DNA of 64,000 nt from Thioalkalivibrio sp. XN279 (GCF_011089885.1 NZ_JAANBD010000029.1:62001-126000); one strand, 5' to 3'. Shown: positions 50,737 through 59,003, counted from the stretch's first letter. Translations and numbers: made by a program. The notes: a model not told the origin generated them from the sequence alone.

Positions 50737-51222
50737 CTACTGTCGTTCCTCGCCGCCCCAGTCTTCGCGGCGGCGCTTCTTGCGTTCCTTGGGCTTGAAG
50801 TGAGTCATGACGAACTCTTCCAGCTGGCCGATGATCTCGGCGGGCACCGGCACCGCGAACACCTTGTAGTCCGCCTCGACGGCACTGGTGGATTCGTCAT
50901 GGTCGGCCGTCACGGCGACCGGCTGCAGCTCACCGTCTTCCTCACTGCAGATGATGAACAGCGACGGCCGGGTGCCGGTGAGATTGAACCAGTAAGTCTC
51001 TGCCGCATCGCGGTACAGGTCCAGGCGCAGGCCGTCCCAGAGATACTGGGTGGCACCTTCAATTTCTCGCAGCGGCACGCACCGTGACTCGCCCGCGGCG
51101 AAGCGCTCGCCGGCCAGGACGGCCACGCCTTCCCAGTTCGCCAGGCTCCAGCCGGCACGCTGGATGACCTTGCGCGCCAGCACGGCGCCAACGGGGATGC
51201 TGAGCTGAGGCTTGGGACGCAT
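50737..51222 (-). CDS. DUF3305 domain-containing protein
   Basis: A 161-residue protein starting at ATG 51222 (MRPKPQLSIPVGAVLARKV); GGAAC lies 5 bp before it. ATG 51249 would add nine residues. Conserved parts are SIPVGAVLARKVIQ, TQYLWDGLRLDLYRDAAETYWFNLTGTRPSLFIIC and the C-terminal VPVPAEIIGQLEEFVMTHFKPKERKKRRRED. DUF3305 proteins are companions of formate dehydrogenase loci; function unknown. First gene of the DUF3305-DUF3306-ferredoxin unit. Confidence 0.83.
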   Translation of the reverse strand: MRPKPQLSIPVGAVLARKVIQRAGWSLANWEGVAVLAGERFAAGESRCVPLREIEGATQYLWDGLRLDLYRDAAETYWFNLTGTRPSLFIICSEEDGELQPVAVTADHDESTSAVEADYKVFAVPVPAEIIGQLEEFVMTHFKPKERKKRRREDWGGEERQ

Positions 51223-51416
51223 AGGGTTCCGTCGAGTGTTGCTGGACATCGCAGCAGGGAGGCCGGCTAGAGTACCAGCTTGCCCCGCCGCCCGCTCATG
51301 CGCGCCGCGCGGCGCCGAACTGCCGAAGGATACGGAATGCTTCTTGCATGACTCAAGCCCCGAGGAGCCGCGCGGGCCCGGGGCCGCGCGCCGCACAAAG
51401 TGAGGAGCCCATCGCA

Positions 51417-52364
51417 ATGCACGGCGACACATTCATCGACGACGAGGGGGCCCGCGGCAGCCGCGCGCCGGAAGCGGAGACGCTGCCGCGCTTCATGAGC
51501 GTGAAACAGGTGGCGCGCTACCTGCAGGTGAACGAGAAAAAGGTTTACGCACTCGCCGCCGACGGCATCATTCCCGCCAGCAAGGTCACCGGCAAGTGGC
51601 TGTTTCCGCGCGACCTCGTCGATCTTTGGTTGCTCGAATCCAGCCATGGCGGCTTGCTGTCCGACCGCATGCTGCTGGCCGGCAGCGACGATCCCCTCAT
51701 CTATCGCGTCATCATGCAGATCGCCAACGAGGTGCAGGCCAAGGCGCTGATCAGCTATACCGCCACCGGCACGCAGCTCGGCCTCTCGCTGCTGGCGCGG
51801 CGCCGCGCCGACCTGTGCGGCATCCACTGGGGCCCGGCGGAGGAGAGCCGCCAGCGGCATCCCGCGCTGCTGCGCCAGTATCCCCAGCATCACGACTGGG
51901 TCCTGGTGCGCGGCTTCCTGCGCGAGCAGGGCCTGATCATTGCCGCCGGCCTGGCAGGCAGCGACCCGGAGGAACTGTTCTCGCGCGACAAGCAATGGGT
52001 GATGCGGCAGGAAGGCGCCGGCTCACGCCGTTTCCTCCAGGAACTGGTGACCCGCCACGGCCTGGATCCCGCCGCGCGGCGGGCCTCGGTGCGCGCCTAC
52101 TCCGAGCGCGACGCGGCCTCGGCCATCGCCATGGGCTATGCCGACGTCGGCATCGGCATCCGCGCCGCGGCGACGGAGTTCGGCCTGGATTTCATGCCCA
52201 TCGGCTGGGAGGCGTTCGACTTCGCCATGCCCAGGCGCATGTTCTTCCGCACCCTGTTCCAGAAGATGCTCGACTACCTGCGCAGCAGCGAGTGCCACCG
52301 GCTGGCACAGAAGTTCGGCGGCTACGACTTCAGCGAGACCGGCAACCTGGTCTGGCCAGTCTAG
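51417..52364 (+). CDS. Excisionase-type HTH regulator with periplasmic-binding-like sensor domain
   Basis: A 315-residue regulator. The N-terminal winged helix (FMSVKQVARYLQVNEKKVYALAADGIIPASKVTGKWLFPRDLVDLWL, about 26-72) is of the MerR/excisionase HTH_17 type. The remainder is a two-lobe PBP-like domain (GTQLGLSLLARRRADLCGIHWGP, MGYADVGIGIRAAATEFGLDFMPIGWEAFDFAMPRR) resembling molybdate/tungstate-sensing regulators. ATG 51417 follows a good GAGGAG site at 51401-51406. Its place between the fdh accessory genes and the tungstate importer suggests an oxyanion sensor. It is divergent from DUF3305. Confidence 0.85.
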   Translation: MHGDTFIDDEGARGSRAPEAETLPRFMSVKQVARYLQVNEKKVYALAADGIIPASKVTGKWLFPRDLVDLWLLESSHGGLLSDRMLLAGSDDPLIYRVIMQIANEVQAKALISYTATGTQLGLSLLARRRADLCGIHWGPAEESRQRHPALLRQYPQHHDWVLVRGFLREQGLIIAAGLAGSDPEELFSRDKQWVMRQEGAGSRRFLQELVTRHGLDPAARRASVRAYSERDAASAIAMGYADVGIGIRAAATEFGLDFMPIGWEAFDFAMPRRMFFRTLFQKMLDYLRSSECHRLAQKFGGYDFSETGNLVWPV

Positions 52365-52370
52365 CGTTCA

Positions 52371-52399
52371 CGCGGGGCGCCCGTTGCGAGCGCCCCGCG
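52371..52399. terminator. GC hairpin between convergent genes
   Basis: Perfect 10-bp stem (CGCGGGGCGC with its complement) and a 9-nt loop between the stops of the regulator (+) and the DUF6494-like gene (-). No U-tract on either side, so termination is plausible but not certain. Confidence 0.5.
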
Positions 52400-52406
52400 C
52401 CCGGAC

Positions 52407-52628
52407 TCAGGCGAGATCCAGCTGCTCGCTGATGACGTGCTCGACGCCCAGGCCAGGCAGCTCCAGGGTCACCTTCGCCGCCACCGAGTCGCCCGGCTTG
52501 AGCGTGCCCGCCTCGAGCGCCGCGCGCACCGCCTGCTCGATCTCGCGCTGCGAGGTGATGCCGACGACCTTGAGGAACTTGCGAATCTCGAGGTTGAACT
52601 TGTCTTCGTCCAGGGAGGCGTTGCTCAT
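52407..52628 (-). CDS. Small DUF6494-like protein
   Basis: A 73-residue cytoplasmic protein: SLDEDKFNLEIRKFLKVVGITSQREIEQAVRAALEAGTLKPGD and then a beta-rich AKVTLELPGLGVEHVISEQLDLA. It matches the pattern of the small DUF6494 family. A GGAGAATC-type site lies just upstream of ATG 52628. It is 59 bp downstream of the sigma-54 regulator gene, same strand. Function unknown. Confidence 0.7.
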   Translation of the reverse strand: MSNASLDEDKFNLEIRKFLKVVGITSQREIEQAVRAALEAGTLKPGDSVAAKVTLELPGLGVEHVISEQLDLA

Positions 52629-52687
52629 GGGGATTCTCCGCGATGTGAGTGAAGTGAAAGAGAAAGGGCCGTGCAGCGGGCTGCGCT

Positions 52688-54136
52688 TCAGGAGCGTTCG
52701 CCTTCCAGGCCGTCGAACTGCATGCGGCGCTCCAGCGTCTTGCGCGACACGCCGAGGCGCCGCGCCGCGGCGGACTTGTTGCCGCCCATGGCGCGCAGCA
52801 CCCGCGCCATGTGGTGCTGCTTGACCTCCTCGAGCGTCCAGTCGAGCGGATACTCGGCCACCTCGGCCGGCCCCGCCTCAGCCTCCGCCTCCGCCGCCGC
52901 GGCGAGCTGGTCCAGGACCAGCCCGCCCAGCATCAGGCTGCGCTCGATGAAGTTCTTCAGCTCGCGCACGTTGCCGGGCCAGCGGTATTCGCGCAGGCGC
53001 GCCATGCCGGGCCCGTCCAGTGGCAGCGCGGCCACCCCCAGGCTGCCCGACAGGGTGTCCATGAAATGTCGCGCCAGCGACTCGATGTCATCGGGGCGGT
53101 CGCGCAGCGGCGGCAGGTTGACCTGCGCCACGTTGAGGCGGAAATAAAGGTCTTCGCGGAAGCGGCGCTCCTTCACCAGGAGCGGCAGCTCGTGCTGGGT
53201 CGAGGCCACCACGCGCACTTCGACCGGCACCTCCTGGTCCGCGCCCACCGGCCGCAGCGTGCCTTCTTCAAGCACGCGCAACAGCTTGACCTGCAGGCTG
53301 AACGGCATCTCGCTCACCTCGTCCAGGTACAGCGTGCCGCCCCGTGCCGCGACGAAGAGGCCCTCGCGCCCCTGGTGCGCGCTGGTGAAGGCGCCCTTGG
53401 TGTGACCGAACAGCTCGCTCTCCAGCAGTTCCGGCGCGATGGCGCCGCAGTTCACCGCCACGAACTGGCCGCGGCGCATGCTGAGCGCGTGCAGCCAGCG
53501 CGCCACCAGTTCCTTGCCGGTGCCCGTCTCGCCCTCGATCAGCACCGTGCCCGGCAGCGGCGCGATACGCTCGATCAGGGCGCGCACTTCACGCATCTGG
53601 GGGCTGTCGCCAATCAGGTCGCGGCCGCGGGCCACGCCGTTCCTGGCGCGCAGCCGCGGCGCGGCGGACTGCTCACGCTCCCCTGCAGCAAGATCGCGCA
53701 GCGTCGCCAGCAGGGCATCCGTCTGCAGCGGACGGCTCAGCACCGCCGCGTTGCGCCCGGCCAGCGCCGTCTCCAGGGCCTCGGCCTGGCCGGGCTCGGC
53801 AAGCAGCACGATGCGGACGGGGACTTCTTCGCGTTCCAGCTCACCGAGCCAGTCGAGCGCGGCCGCATCGGGCAGCTCGGAGTTGACGACGAGAAATCCG
53901 AAGTGACAGCGGGCCATGAGCTGGCTGGCTTTCAGGGCGCCTTCCGCCGAGTCCACCAGCGCGACGTGGCGGCGCAGGGACTGGCGCAGCTGGCTGCGGA
54001 AATCAGGTCCGCCGCCGACCACGAGCACGGAGGCGCCCCTGAGGTCCACGTTCCCGTTGTTCGTCGCGAGTTTCAAGGCGTGTTGTCCTGTCTCTTTCGG
54101 CTCAAGGGTGGAGCGCGAGCGTACCGCCTGCGCCAT
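52688..54136 (-). CDS. Sigma-54-dependent enhancer-binding regulator (NtrC family) with degenerate receiver
   Basis: A 482-residue activator. The receiver-like N-terminus (about 35-150) lacks the acidic pair (G41, G42) and the phospho-acceptor (N85 in FLVVNSELPD), and has Arg for the conserved Lys (SRPL, R135). The AAA+ domain has Walker A GETGTGKE (202-209), the sigma-54 contact loop GAFTSA (248-253; consensus GAFTGA) and Walker B GGTLYLDEV. A Fis-type HTH (about 445-477) ends it. Divergent from tupB, whose sigma-54 promoter lies 115 bp away, so this is its likely activator. It is probably active without phosphorylation. Confidence 0.88.
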   Translation of the reverse strand: MAQAVRSRSTLEPKETGQHALKLATNNGNVDLRGASVLVVGGGPDFRSQLRQSLRRHVALVDSAEGALKASQLMARCHFGFLVVNSELPDAAALDWLGELEREEVPVRIVLLAEPGQAEALETALAGRNAAVLSRPLQTDALLATLRDLAAGEREQSAAPRLRARNGVARGRDLIGDSPQMREVRALIERIAPLPGTVLIEGETGTGKELVARWLHALSMRRGQFVAVNCGAIAPELLESELFGHTKGAFTSAHQGREGLFVAARGGTLYLDEVSEMPFSLQVKLLRVLEEGTLRPVGADQEVPVEVRVVASTQHELPLLVKERRFREDLYFRLNVAQVNLPPLRDRPDDIESLARHFMDTLSGSLGVAALPLDGPGMARLREYRWPGNVRELKNFIERSLMLGGLVLDQLAAAAEAEAEAGPAEVAEYPLDWTLEEVKQHHMARVLRAMGGNKSAAARRLGVSRKTLERRMQFDGLEGERS

Positions 54137-54163
54137 AAAGACTCAACAATGGGATAAAACCTG

Positions 54164-54174
54164 GACAAATTGTC
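54164..54174. promoter_or_regulatory. GACA-N3-TGTC palindrome, candidate enhancer of tupBC
   Basis: GACAAATTGTC is centred about 109 bp above the predicted sigma-54 start of tupB, and 33 bp from the regulator's start codon. The same GACA-N3-TGTC form lies at the same distance above the fdh promoter. It could serve both activation and autoregulation. Confidence 0.5.
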
Positions 54175-54251
54175 GCGCTGCGCCAAATTTTCCAGGCTCG
54201 GCCAGCACCAGGCTCGGTAATCATAACGCATCGGGAGCGCCGCGGTGGCGC

Positions 54252-54267
54252 TGGCATTGGCCTTGCA
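54252..54267 (+). promoter_or_regulatory. Sigma-54 (-24/-12) promoter of the tungstate importer operon
   Basis: The sequence TGGCATTGGCCTTGCA matches TGGCAC-N5-TTGCA at all but one position of the two blocks, with correct spacing. Predicted start is about 54278, leaving a 66-nt leader to tupB. Confidence 0.78.
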
Positions 54268-54343
54268 TGACAACAGACCCGGGCGCGCCCGGGAAGTTCG
54301 GCGGCGCTCATGCCAAGGCTCGGCAAGGATACCCCAGGACGCA

Positions 54344-55048
54344 ATGAACGACTTCTCCGCCGCTTTCGCCATGGCGGCGCAGCTGGTGTTGAGTTTCGAC
54401 CCCGAGCTGGTCGAGATCGTGCTGCTGTCGCTCTACGTCAGCCTGTCCTCGGTGGCGCTGGCGGCGCTGTTCGGGCTGCCGCTGGGCGCCACCATCGGCA
54501 TGCTGCGCTTTCCCGGCCGCCGCGCCGTCATCGTCATGATGAACGCGCTGATGGGCCTGCCGCCGGTGGTGGTGGGGCTGGTGGTGTACATGCTGCTGTC
54601 GCGCGCGGGACCGCTGGGCGAGTTCGGGCTGCTGTTCACGCCCACGGCCATGATCATCGCGCAGTTTATCCTGGTGGCGCCGATCGTCAGCGCCCTGTCC
54701 CGCCAGGTGGTCGAGGACCTGCACGAGGAATACGGCGAGCACCTGCGCTCGCTCGACGCGGGGCCGCTCGACAGCGCCGCCACCCTGCTATGGGACGGCC
54801 GGTTCCGCCTGCTCACGGCGGTCCTGGCCGGCTTCGGCCGCGCCATCGCCGAGGTCGGCGCCGTGCTCATCGTCGGCGGCAACATCCTGCATCACACGCG
54901 CGTGATGACCACCACCATCGCGCTGGAGACCAGCAAGGGCAACCTGGCCCTGGCCCTGGCGCTCGGCATGATCCTCATCGTGCTCGCAGCCGCGGTGAAT
55001 GCCGCAGCCAGCATCCTGGCCGGCGTGGCGGAGCGGCAGCATGGCTGA
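54344..55048 (+). CDS. tupB: Tungstate ABC transporter permease
   Basis: A 234-residue inner-membrane permease with about five to six helices. The EAA-like loop is VVEDLHEEYGEHLRSLDAGPLDSAATLLWDGRFRLLTAVLAGFGRAIAEVGAVLIVGG, typical of TupB/WtpB oxyanion permeases. Start ATG 54344 lies 66 nt below the predicted sigma-54 start. The gene overlaps the ATPase by 8 bp. The matching binding protein (tupA) is encoded 4 kb away on the other strand, so the importer is split into two transcripts. Confidence 0.9.
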   Translation: MNDFSAAFAMAAQLVLSFDPELVEIVLLSLYVSLSSVALAALFGLPLGATIGMLRFPGRRAVIVMMNALMGLPPVVVGLVVYMLLSRAGPLGEFGLLFTPTAMIIAQFILVAPIVSALSRQVVEDLHEEYGEHLRSLDAGPLDSAATLLWDGRFRLLTAVLAGFGRAIAEVGAVLIVGGNILHHTRVMTTTIALETSKGNLALALALGMILIVLAAAVNAAASILAGVAERQHG

Positions 55049-55817
55049 GGTCCGGACAACCCACGACCGGCGCGCGGCCAGCACGGACCAGGCGCCAGCC
55101 GCACATCCCCTCATGCCGCTGGAGGTGCACGAGGTGAGCTTTGCCGCCGGCGGCAAGCAGATCATCGACAACGTCAGTTTCACCATTCGCGGCGGGGCGC
55201 GCACCGTCATCCTCGGCCCCAACGGCTCGGGCAAGAGTGTGCTGCTGCGGTTGCTGCACGGGCTGCTGGCCCCGGCGTCGGGGCGCATCAGCTGGGGCGG
55301 GTTGAGCCCCGCGCGGGCACGGCGGCGGCAGGGCATGGTCTTCCAGCGACCGGTGATGCTGCGACGCTCGACCCTGGCCAACCTGACGCATGCCCTGGCA
55401 GTGCATGGCATGCCGCGCGCCCAGCGCAGGGAGCAGGCCCGCCGCGCGCTTGCCGTGGCCGGCCTGGAAGACCGGGCGCGGCAGCCCGCCCGGACCCTGT
55501 CTGGCGGCGAGCAACAGCGTCTTGCGATCGCGCGGGCCTGGGCGCTCGAGCCCGAGGTGCTGTTGCTGGACGAACCCACTGCGAATCTCGACCCGGAAGC
55601 GACTGCGGCGATCGAGGCGCTGGTGCGCGCCGTCGAGGCGCGCGGGACACGGATCATCATGACCACGCATGACATCGGCCAGGCGCGGCGACTTGCCACC
55701 GAGGTCATGTTCCTGCATCGCGGCCGCCTGCTGGAGCACGATGCGGCCCATGCCTTCTTCGCCGGCCCCGCCACGCCGGCCGCCGCCAGCTTCATCGGCG
55801 GCGGCCTGCCGCTCTGA
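55041..55817 (+). CDS. tupC: Tungstate ABC transporter ATP-binding protein
   Basis: A 258-residue ABC ATPase. Walker A GPNGSGKSVLL, signature LSGGEQQRLAIARAWA, Walker B VLLLDEPTANLD and the H-loop MTTHD are all present. The first 30 residues (MAEVRTTHDRRAASTDQAPAAHP) are a non-conserved extension before LEVHEVSFAAGGKQII, and ATG 55041 gives an 8-bp overlap with tupB. It powers tungstate (or molybdate) import with TupB. Confidence 0.9.
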   Translation: MAEVRTTHDRRAASTDQAPAAHPLMPLEVHEVSFAAGGKQIIDNVSFTIRGGARTVILGPNGSGKSVLLRLLHGLLAPASGRISWGGLSPARARRRQGMVFQRPVMLRRSTLANLTHALAVHGMPRAQRREQARRALAVAGLEDRARQPARTLSGGEQQRLAIARAWALEPEVLLLDEPTANLDPEATAAIEALVRAVEARGTRIIMTTHDIGQARRLATEVMFLHRGRLLEHDAAHAFFAGPATPAAASFIGGGLPL

Positions 55818-55882
55818 TACGGCACGCAGCCGGCAGCGAAAATCCTTATCATTGCGGGCCGGCCCGCTATCATGCAGACCCC

Positions 55883-56503
55883 ATGGACGCGCAAGACAAA
55901 CGACTGCCCATCACCGCGGTAATCCTCGCCGGCGGCCGCGCCACGCGCATGGGCGGCCAGGACAAGGGCCTGGTCCAGCTCGCCGGGCGGCCCATGATCG
56001 CCCACGTGCTGGCGGCGCTCGCCCCGCAAGTGGAATGGCTGGTGATCAACGCCAACCGCAATCTCGATCGCTACGCCGGCTTCGGCTGGCCCGTGGTGCG
56101 CGACGACGACACCGGCTTTCTCGGGCCGCTGGCGGGGCTGGCGGCGGGGATGCGCTCGGCCTCCACCACGCTGGTCATGACCGCCCCCTGCGACTGCCCG
56201 TTGCTGCCGCCCGACCTGGCGCTGCGCCTGCACGACGCCCTCGAGCGGGAGGACGCGGAAATCGCCGTGCCGCACGACGGCGAGCGCCTGCAGCCGGTGT
56301 TCATGCTGGTGCGGCGTACGCTCAGGGACAGCCTCGAGACTTACCTGGCCAGCGGCGGCCGCAAGATCGACCGCTGGTTCGAACACCATCGCCTCGCGGA
56401 AGTCGACTTCTCGGACCGGCCGGACACCTTCGTCAACGTCAACGACCCGGAGGAGCGGCGCGCCGTCGAGGCACGGCTGGCGCCCGCAGGAACCACACGA
56501 TGA
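55883..56503 (+). CDS. mobA: Molybdenum cofactor guanylyltransferase
   Basis: A 206-residue enzyme attaching GMP to molybdopterin to make MGD, the cofactor form used by FdhA. The nucleotide-binding motif VILAGGRATRMGGQDKGLVQLAG (14-36) with the consensus GGxxxRMGGxDKG, and the metal-binding TAPCDCPLLPPDL, are diagnostic. It starts 65 bp after tupC and overlaps moeA by 4 bp (ATGA), so it is likely in the sigma-54-driven unit. Confidence 0.93.
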   Translation: MDAQDKRLPITAVILAGGRATRMGGQDKGLVQLAGRPMIAHVLAALAPQVEWLVINANRNLDRYAGFGWPVVRDDDTGFLGPLAGLAAGMRSASTTLVMTAPCDCPLLPPDLALRLHDALEREDAEIAVPHDGERLQPVFMLVRRTLRDSLETYLASGGRKIDRWFEHHRLAEVDFSDRPDTFVNVNDPEERRAVEARLAPAGTTR

Positions 56504-57759
56504 AACACCACAATCCCGGCTGCGGCGGCGGCCACGACGATCCCGCCCAGACGCTGCAACAGGCGCTGGCCAACATCAGCGCAGAGATCCACCCGGTCGA
56601 GGGCTTCGAGTGCGTCGCCACGCGCGACGCCCTGGACCGGGTGCTGTATGCGCCCGTGCACTCCCGTGTCGACGTGCCCGCGCACAGCAACTCGGCCATG
56701 GACGGTTACGCCCTCGCCGGCGCCGGACTGCCTGCCGAGGGCGAACGCGCCTTTCGCGTCATCGGCACCGCGTTCGCCGGGCATCCCTTCGCCGGCACGG
56801 TCGGCGACGGAGAGTGCGTGCGCATCATGACCGGTGCGCCCGTGCCCGACGGCACCGACACGGTGGTGATGCAGGAACGCGTGCGCCGCGAAGACGACCA
56901 CGCGCACATCGGCGCCGGCCACCGGCCCGGGGACAACGTGCGCATGGCGGGCGAGGACCTCAAGGCCGGCGCCGTGGCGCTGGAGCCGGGCGTGCTGCTG
57001 CGCCCGGCCCACCTCGGCCTGGTCGCCTCGCTGGGCATCGGTGAAGTGAAAGTGCGCCGACGCCCGCGGGTCGCATTCTTTTCCACCGGGGACGAGCTCG
57101 CCTCCATCGGCGAGCCGCTCGGGCCGGGCCAGATCTACGACAGCAACCGCTACACCCTGTTCGGCATGTTGACGCGGCTCGGGGTCGAGGTCATCGACCT
57201 CGGCGTGGTGCGCGACACGCGCGAGGACCTGGAGCAGGCCTTTCACCTGGCGGCGGCGCAGGCCGACGCCATCATCACCTCCGGGGGCGTCTCCGTGGGC
57301 GAGGCGGATTTCGTCACCGAGACACTTGACAGGATCGGCGACGTCGGTTTCTGGACCGTGGCCATCAAGCCGGGCCGACCGGTGGCGTTCGGCCGCGTCG
57401 GGGGCGCGCTGTTCTTCGGCCTGCCCGGCAACCCGGTGTCGGTGATGGTGACCTTCTACCAGCTCGTGCAGCCGGCGCTGCGCATCCTTGCCGGCATCGC
57501 CACGCCCGAGGCCCCGGCGCTGGTCACCGCGGTGCTCGAGTCGAGGCTGAAGAAAAAGCCCGGCCGGCGCGAGTTCCAGCGCGGGGTGCTGCGGATGGCC
57601 GCGGACGGCAGCTATCGCGTCGAGACGGCCGGCAGGCAGGGGTCGGGCATCCTGCGCTCCATGGCGCACGCCAACTGCTTCATCGTGCTGCCGGAGGATT
57701 GCGGCGACCTGGACGCCGGCGCGCAAGTGACGGTGCAACCCTTCGCCGGCTTGTGCTGA
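56500..57759 (+). CDS. moeA: Molybdopterin molybdotransferase
   Basis: A 419-residue enzyme inserting molybdate (or tungstate) into adenylated molybdopterin. Blocks in order: VDVPAHSNSAMDGYAL, IMTGAPVPDGTDTVVMQE, RPRVAFFSTGDELASIGEPLGPGQIYDSNRYTL, TSGGVSVGEADFV and ALFFGLPGNPVSVMVTFYQLVQPAL. ATG 56500 overlaps mobA. The N-terminal His/Gly-rich stretch (MKHHNPGCGGGHDD) is odd and could bind metal. MoeA homologues specialised for tungsten exist, so which metal this one prefers is open. Confidence 0.93.
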   Translation: MKHHNPGCGGGHDDPAQTLQQALANISAEIHPVEGFECVATRDALDRVLYAPVHSRVDVPAHSNSAMDGYALAGAGLPAEGERAFRVIGTAFAGHPFAGTVGDGECVRIMTGAPVPDGTDTVVMQERVRREDDHAHIGAGHRPGDNVRMAGEDLKAGAVALEPGVLLRPAHLGLVASLGIGEVKVRRRPRVAFFSTGDELASIGEPLGPGQIYDSNRYTLFGMLTRLGVEVIDLGVVRDTREDLEQAFHLAAAQADAIITSGGVSVGEADFVTETLDRIGDVGFWTVAIKPGRPVAFGRVGGALFFGLPGNPVSVMVTFYQLVQPALRILAGIATPEAPALVTAVLESRLKKKPGRREFQRGVLRMAADGSYRVETAGRQGSGILRSMAHANCFIVLPEDCGDLDAGAQVTVQPFAGLC

Positions 57760-57782
57760 GCCGCGCCCCGAAGGAGCGCGGC
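57760..57782. terminator. Hairpin between convergent moeA and porin genes
   Basis: GCCGCGC and GCGCGGC (7 bp) enclose a 9-nt loop right after the moeA stop. No U-tract; it may end the moeA transcript or serve both directions. Confidence 0.35.
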
Positions 57783-57809
57783 CCAGCCGGATTGCGCGCC
57801 TTTGACAAG

Positions 57810-58946
57810 TCAGAAGTGAAACGCGGCCCGCGCGATGAGGATGTTGGGCGACTCGTCGCCCACGACCTGCCCATCCACTGCGGCAGCGCTGTCCTGCACG
57901 TCCACCATGATGTAGTTCAGCATGAAGCGCACGTTGGGGTTGGCGTAGTAATTCACGCCGACTGAAACGTTGTCCTGCTCGCCGCCCTGGAAACCGGAGT
58001 CGTTCAGGTCGACGCTGCTGTAGCGCAGCGCCAGTTCCCAGGCGCCCCGTTCCGGGTCGCCCGGCGTGATGCCGCGGAAGCGGCCGCCACGATACCCGCG
58101 CGTCTCGCCCGTGAGCATCCACGAGCCGTGCACGTACCAGCCTGAGAAATCGGGTTCAGCGCCCGCGCTGCGGCCCACGCCGACGCCGAGGTACTCTCCC
58201 TGGACCATCACCGGGCCGGACTGGAATGCCGCCTCGAAGCCATACTTGGTGGTGCTCTCGACGTCGCTGATGCTGCCGGTGTCGATCAGCCGGTTGCCGT
58301 CGGCGCGGGCCTCGGGCCGATCGGAGAAACGCGCGCTGGCGTAGTCGCGCACGTCCTCGTAAGCCACGGACAAGCCGAGGTGTAACAGGCCCGCGTCGAG
58401 TTGCGGCGCGTACATGAAGCGGGCGCCGATGCCGATGGGATCGTCGCCCGGCTCGTTGTCGCCGATGGCGCGGCCGTAGACCATGCCCTGGAAGCCCAGG
58501 GCACCGCTGAAATAGTCGTAGCCGAGGCCCAGCCGATAACCGTCCACCAGCGCATTGGAGGGCGACGGCCGCTCGATGAAGGGCATGGTATTGGTGCTGG
58601 ACAGCTCCTCCATGCCCTGGGGCACTTTGAAGTGGCCGATGTTCAGCGTGCCGCCACGCCAATTCCGCCGCAGGACCACGTCCTGCGCGCTGGTCTCGTT
58701 CTCGGCGAAGTCGTATTCGATGACCGCCGACCAGTCGTCCGTAAGCACGCCCTGCATCCCGATGCGGGTGCGGCGCACGTTGAACCCGTCATCCAGGTCG
58801 AGTTCGTCGTTGTCGTGGATGCCGTAATCCAGGTGCAGGCGGCCGCGGAGCTCGAACTCGGGCGCCGCAGCAGCGGCGGCCGGGTAATAAGCCAGCGCGG
58901 CGCCGAGCATCGTGCACAGCGCAACGCGCAAGGTTGTTTGTTTCAT
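57810..58946 (-). CDS. Porin of the OprO/OprP (phosphate/anion-selective) type
   Basis: A 378-residue outer-membrane beta-barrel. Signal peptide MKQTTLRVALCTMLGAALAYYPAAAAAA, then FELRGRLHLDYGIHDNDELDLDDGFNVRRTRIGMQGVLTDDWSAVIEYDFAENETSAQDV, the usual opening of OprO/P-like porins. It ends in the terminal aromatic motif ILIARAAFHF. Strands alternate Tyr/aromatic girdles. The related porins of Pseudomonas carry phosphate or polyphosphate. Here it lies between moeA and tupA in a molybdate/tungstate setting, so tungstate or molybdate passage across the outer membrane is an attractive but untested idea. Confidence 0.82.
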   Translation of the reverse strand: MKQTTLRVALCTMLGAALAYYPAAAAAAPEFELRGRLHLDYGIHDNDELDLDDGFNVRRTRIGMQGVLTDDWSAVIEYDFAENETSAQDVVLRRNWRGGTLNIGHFKVPQGMEELSSTNTMPFIERPSPSNALVDGYRLGLGYDYFSGALGFQGMVYGRAIGDNEPGDDPIGIGARFMYAPQLDAGLLHLGLSVAYEDVRDYASARFSDRPEARADGNRLIDTGSISDVESTTKYGFEAAFQSGPVMVQGEYLGVGVGRSAGAEPDFSGWYVHGSWMLTGETRGYRGGRFRGITPGDPERGAWELALRYSSVDLNDSGFQGGEQDNVSVGVNYYANPNVRFMLNYIMVDVQDSAAAVDGQVVGDESPNILIARAAFHF

Positions 58947-59003
58947 CTTGGGAATTCCTCTTGTCCGTCTATGGGCCGAGCGCGCAGGACAGAGCGCGCC
59001 GCG

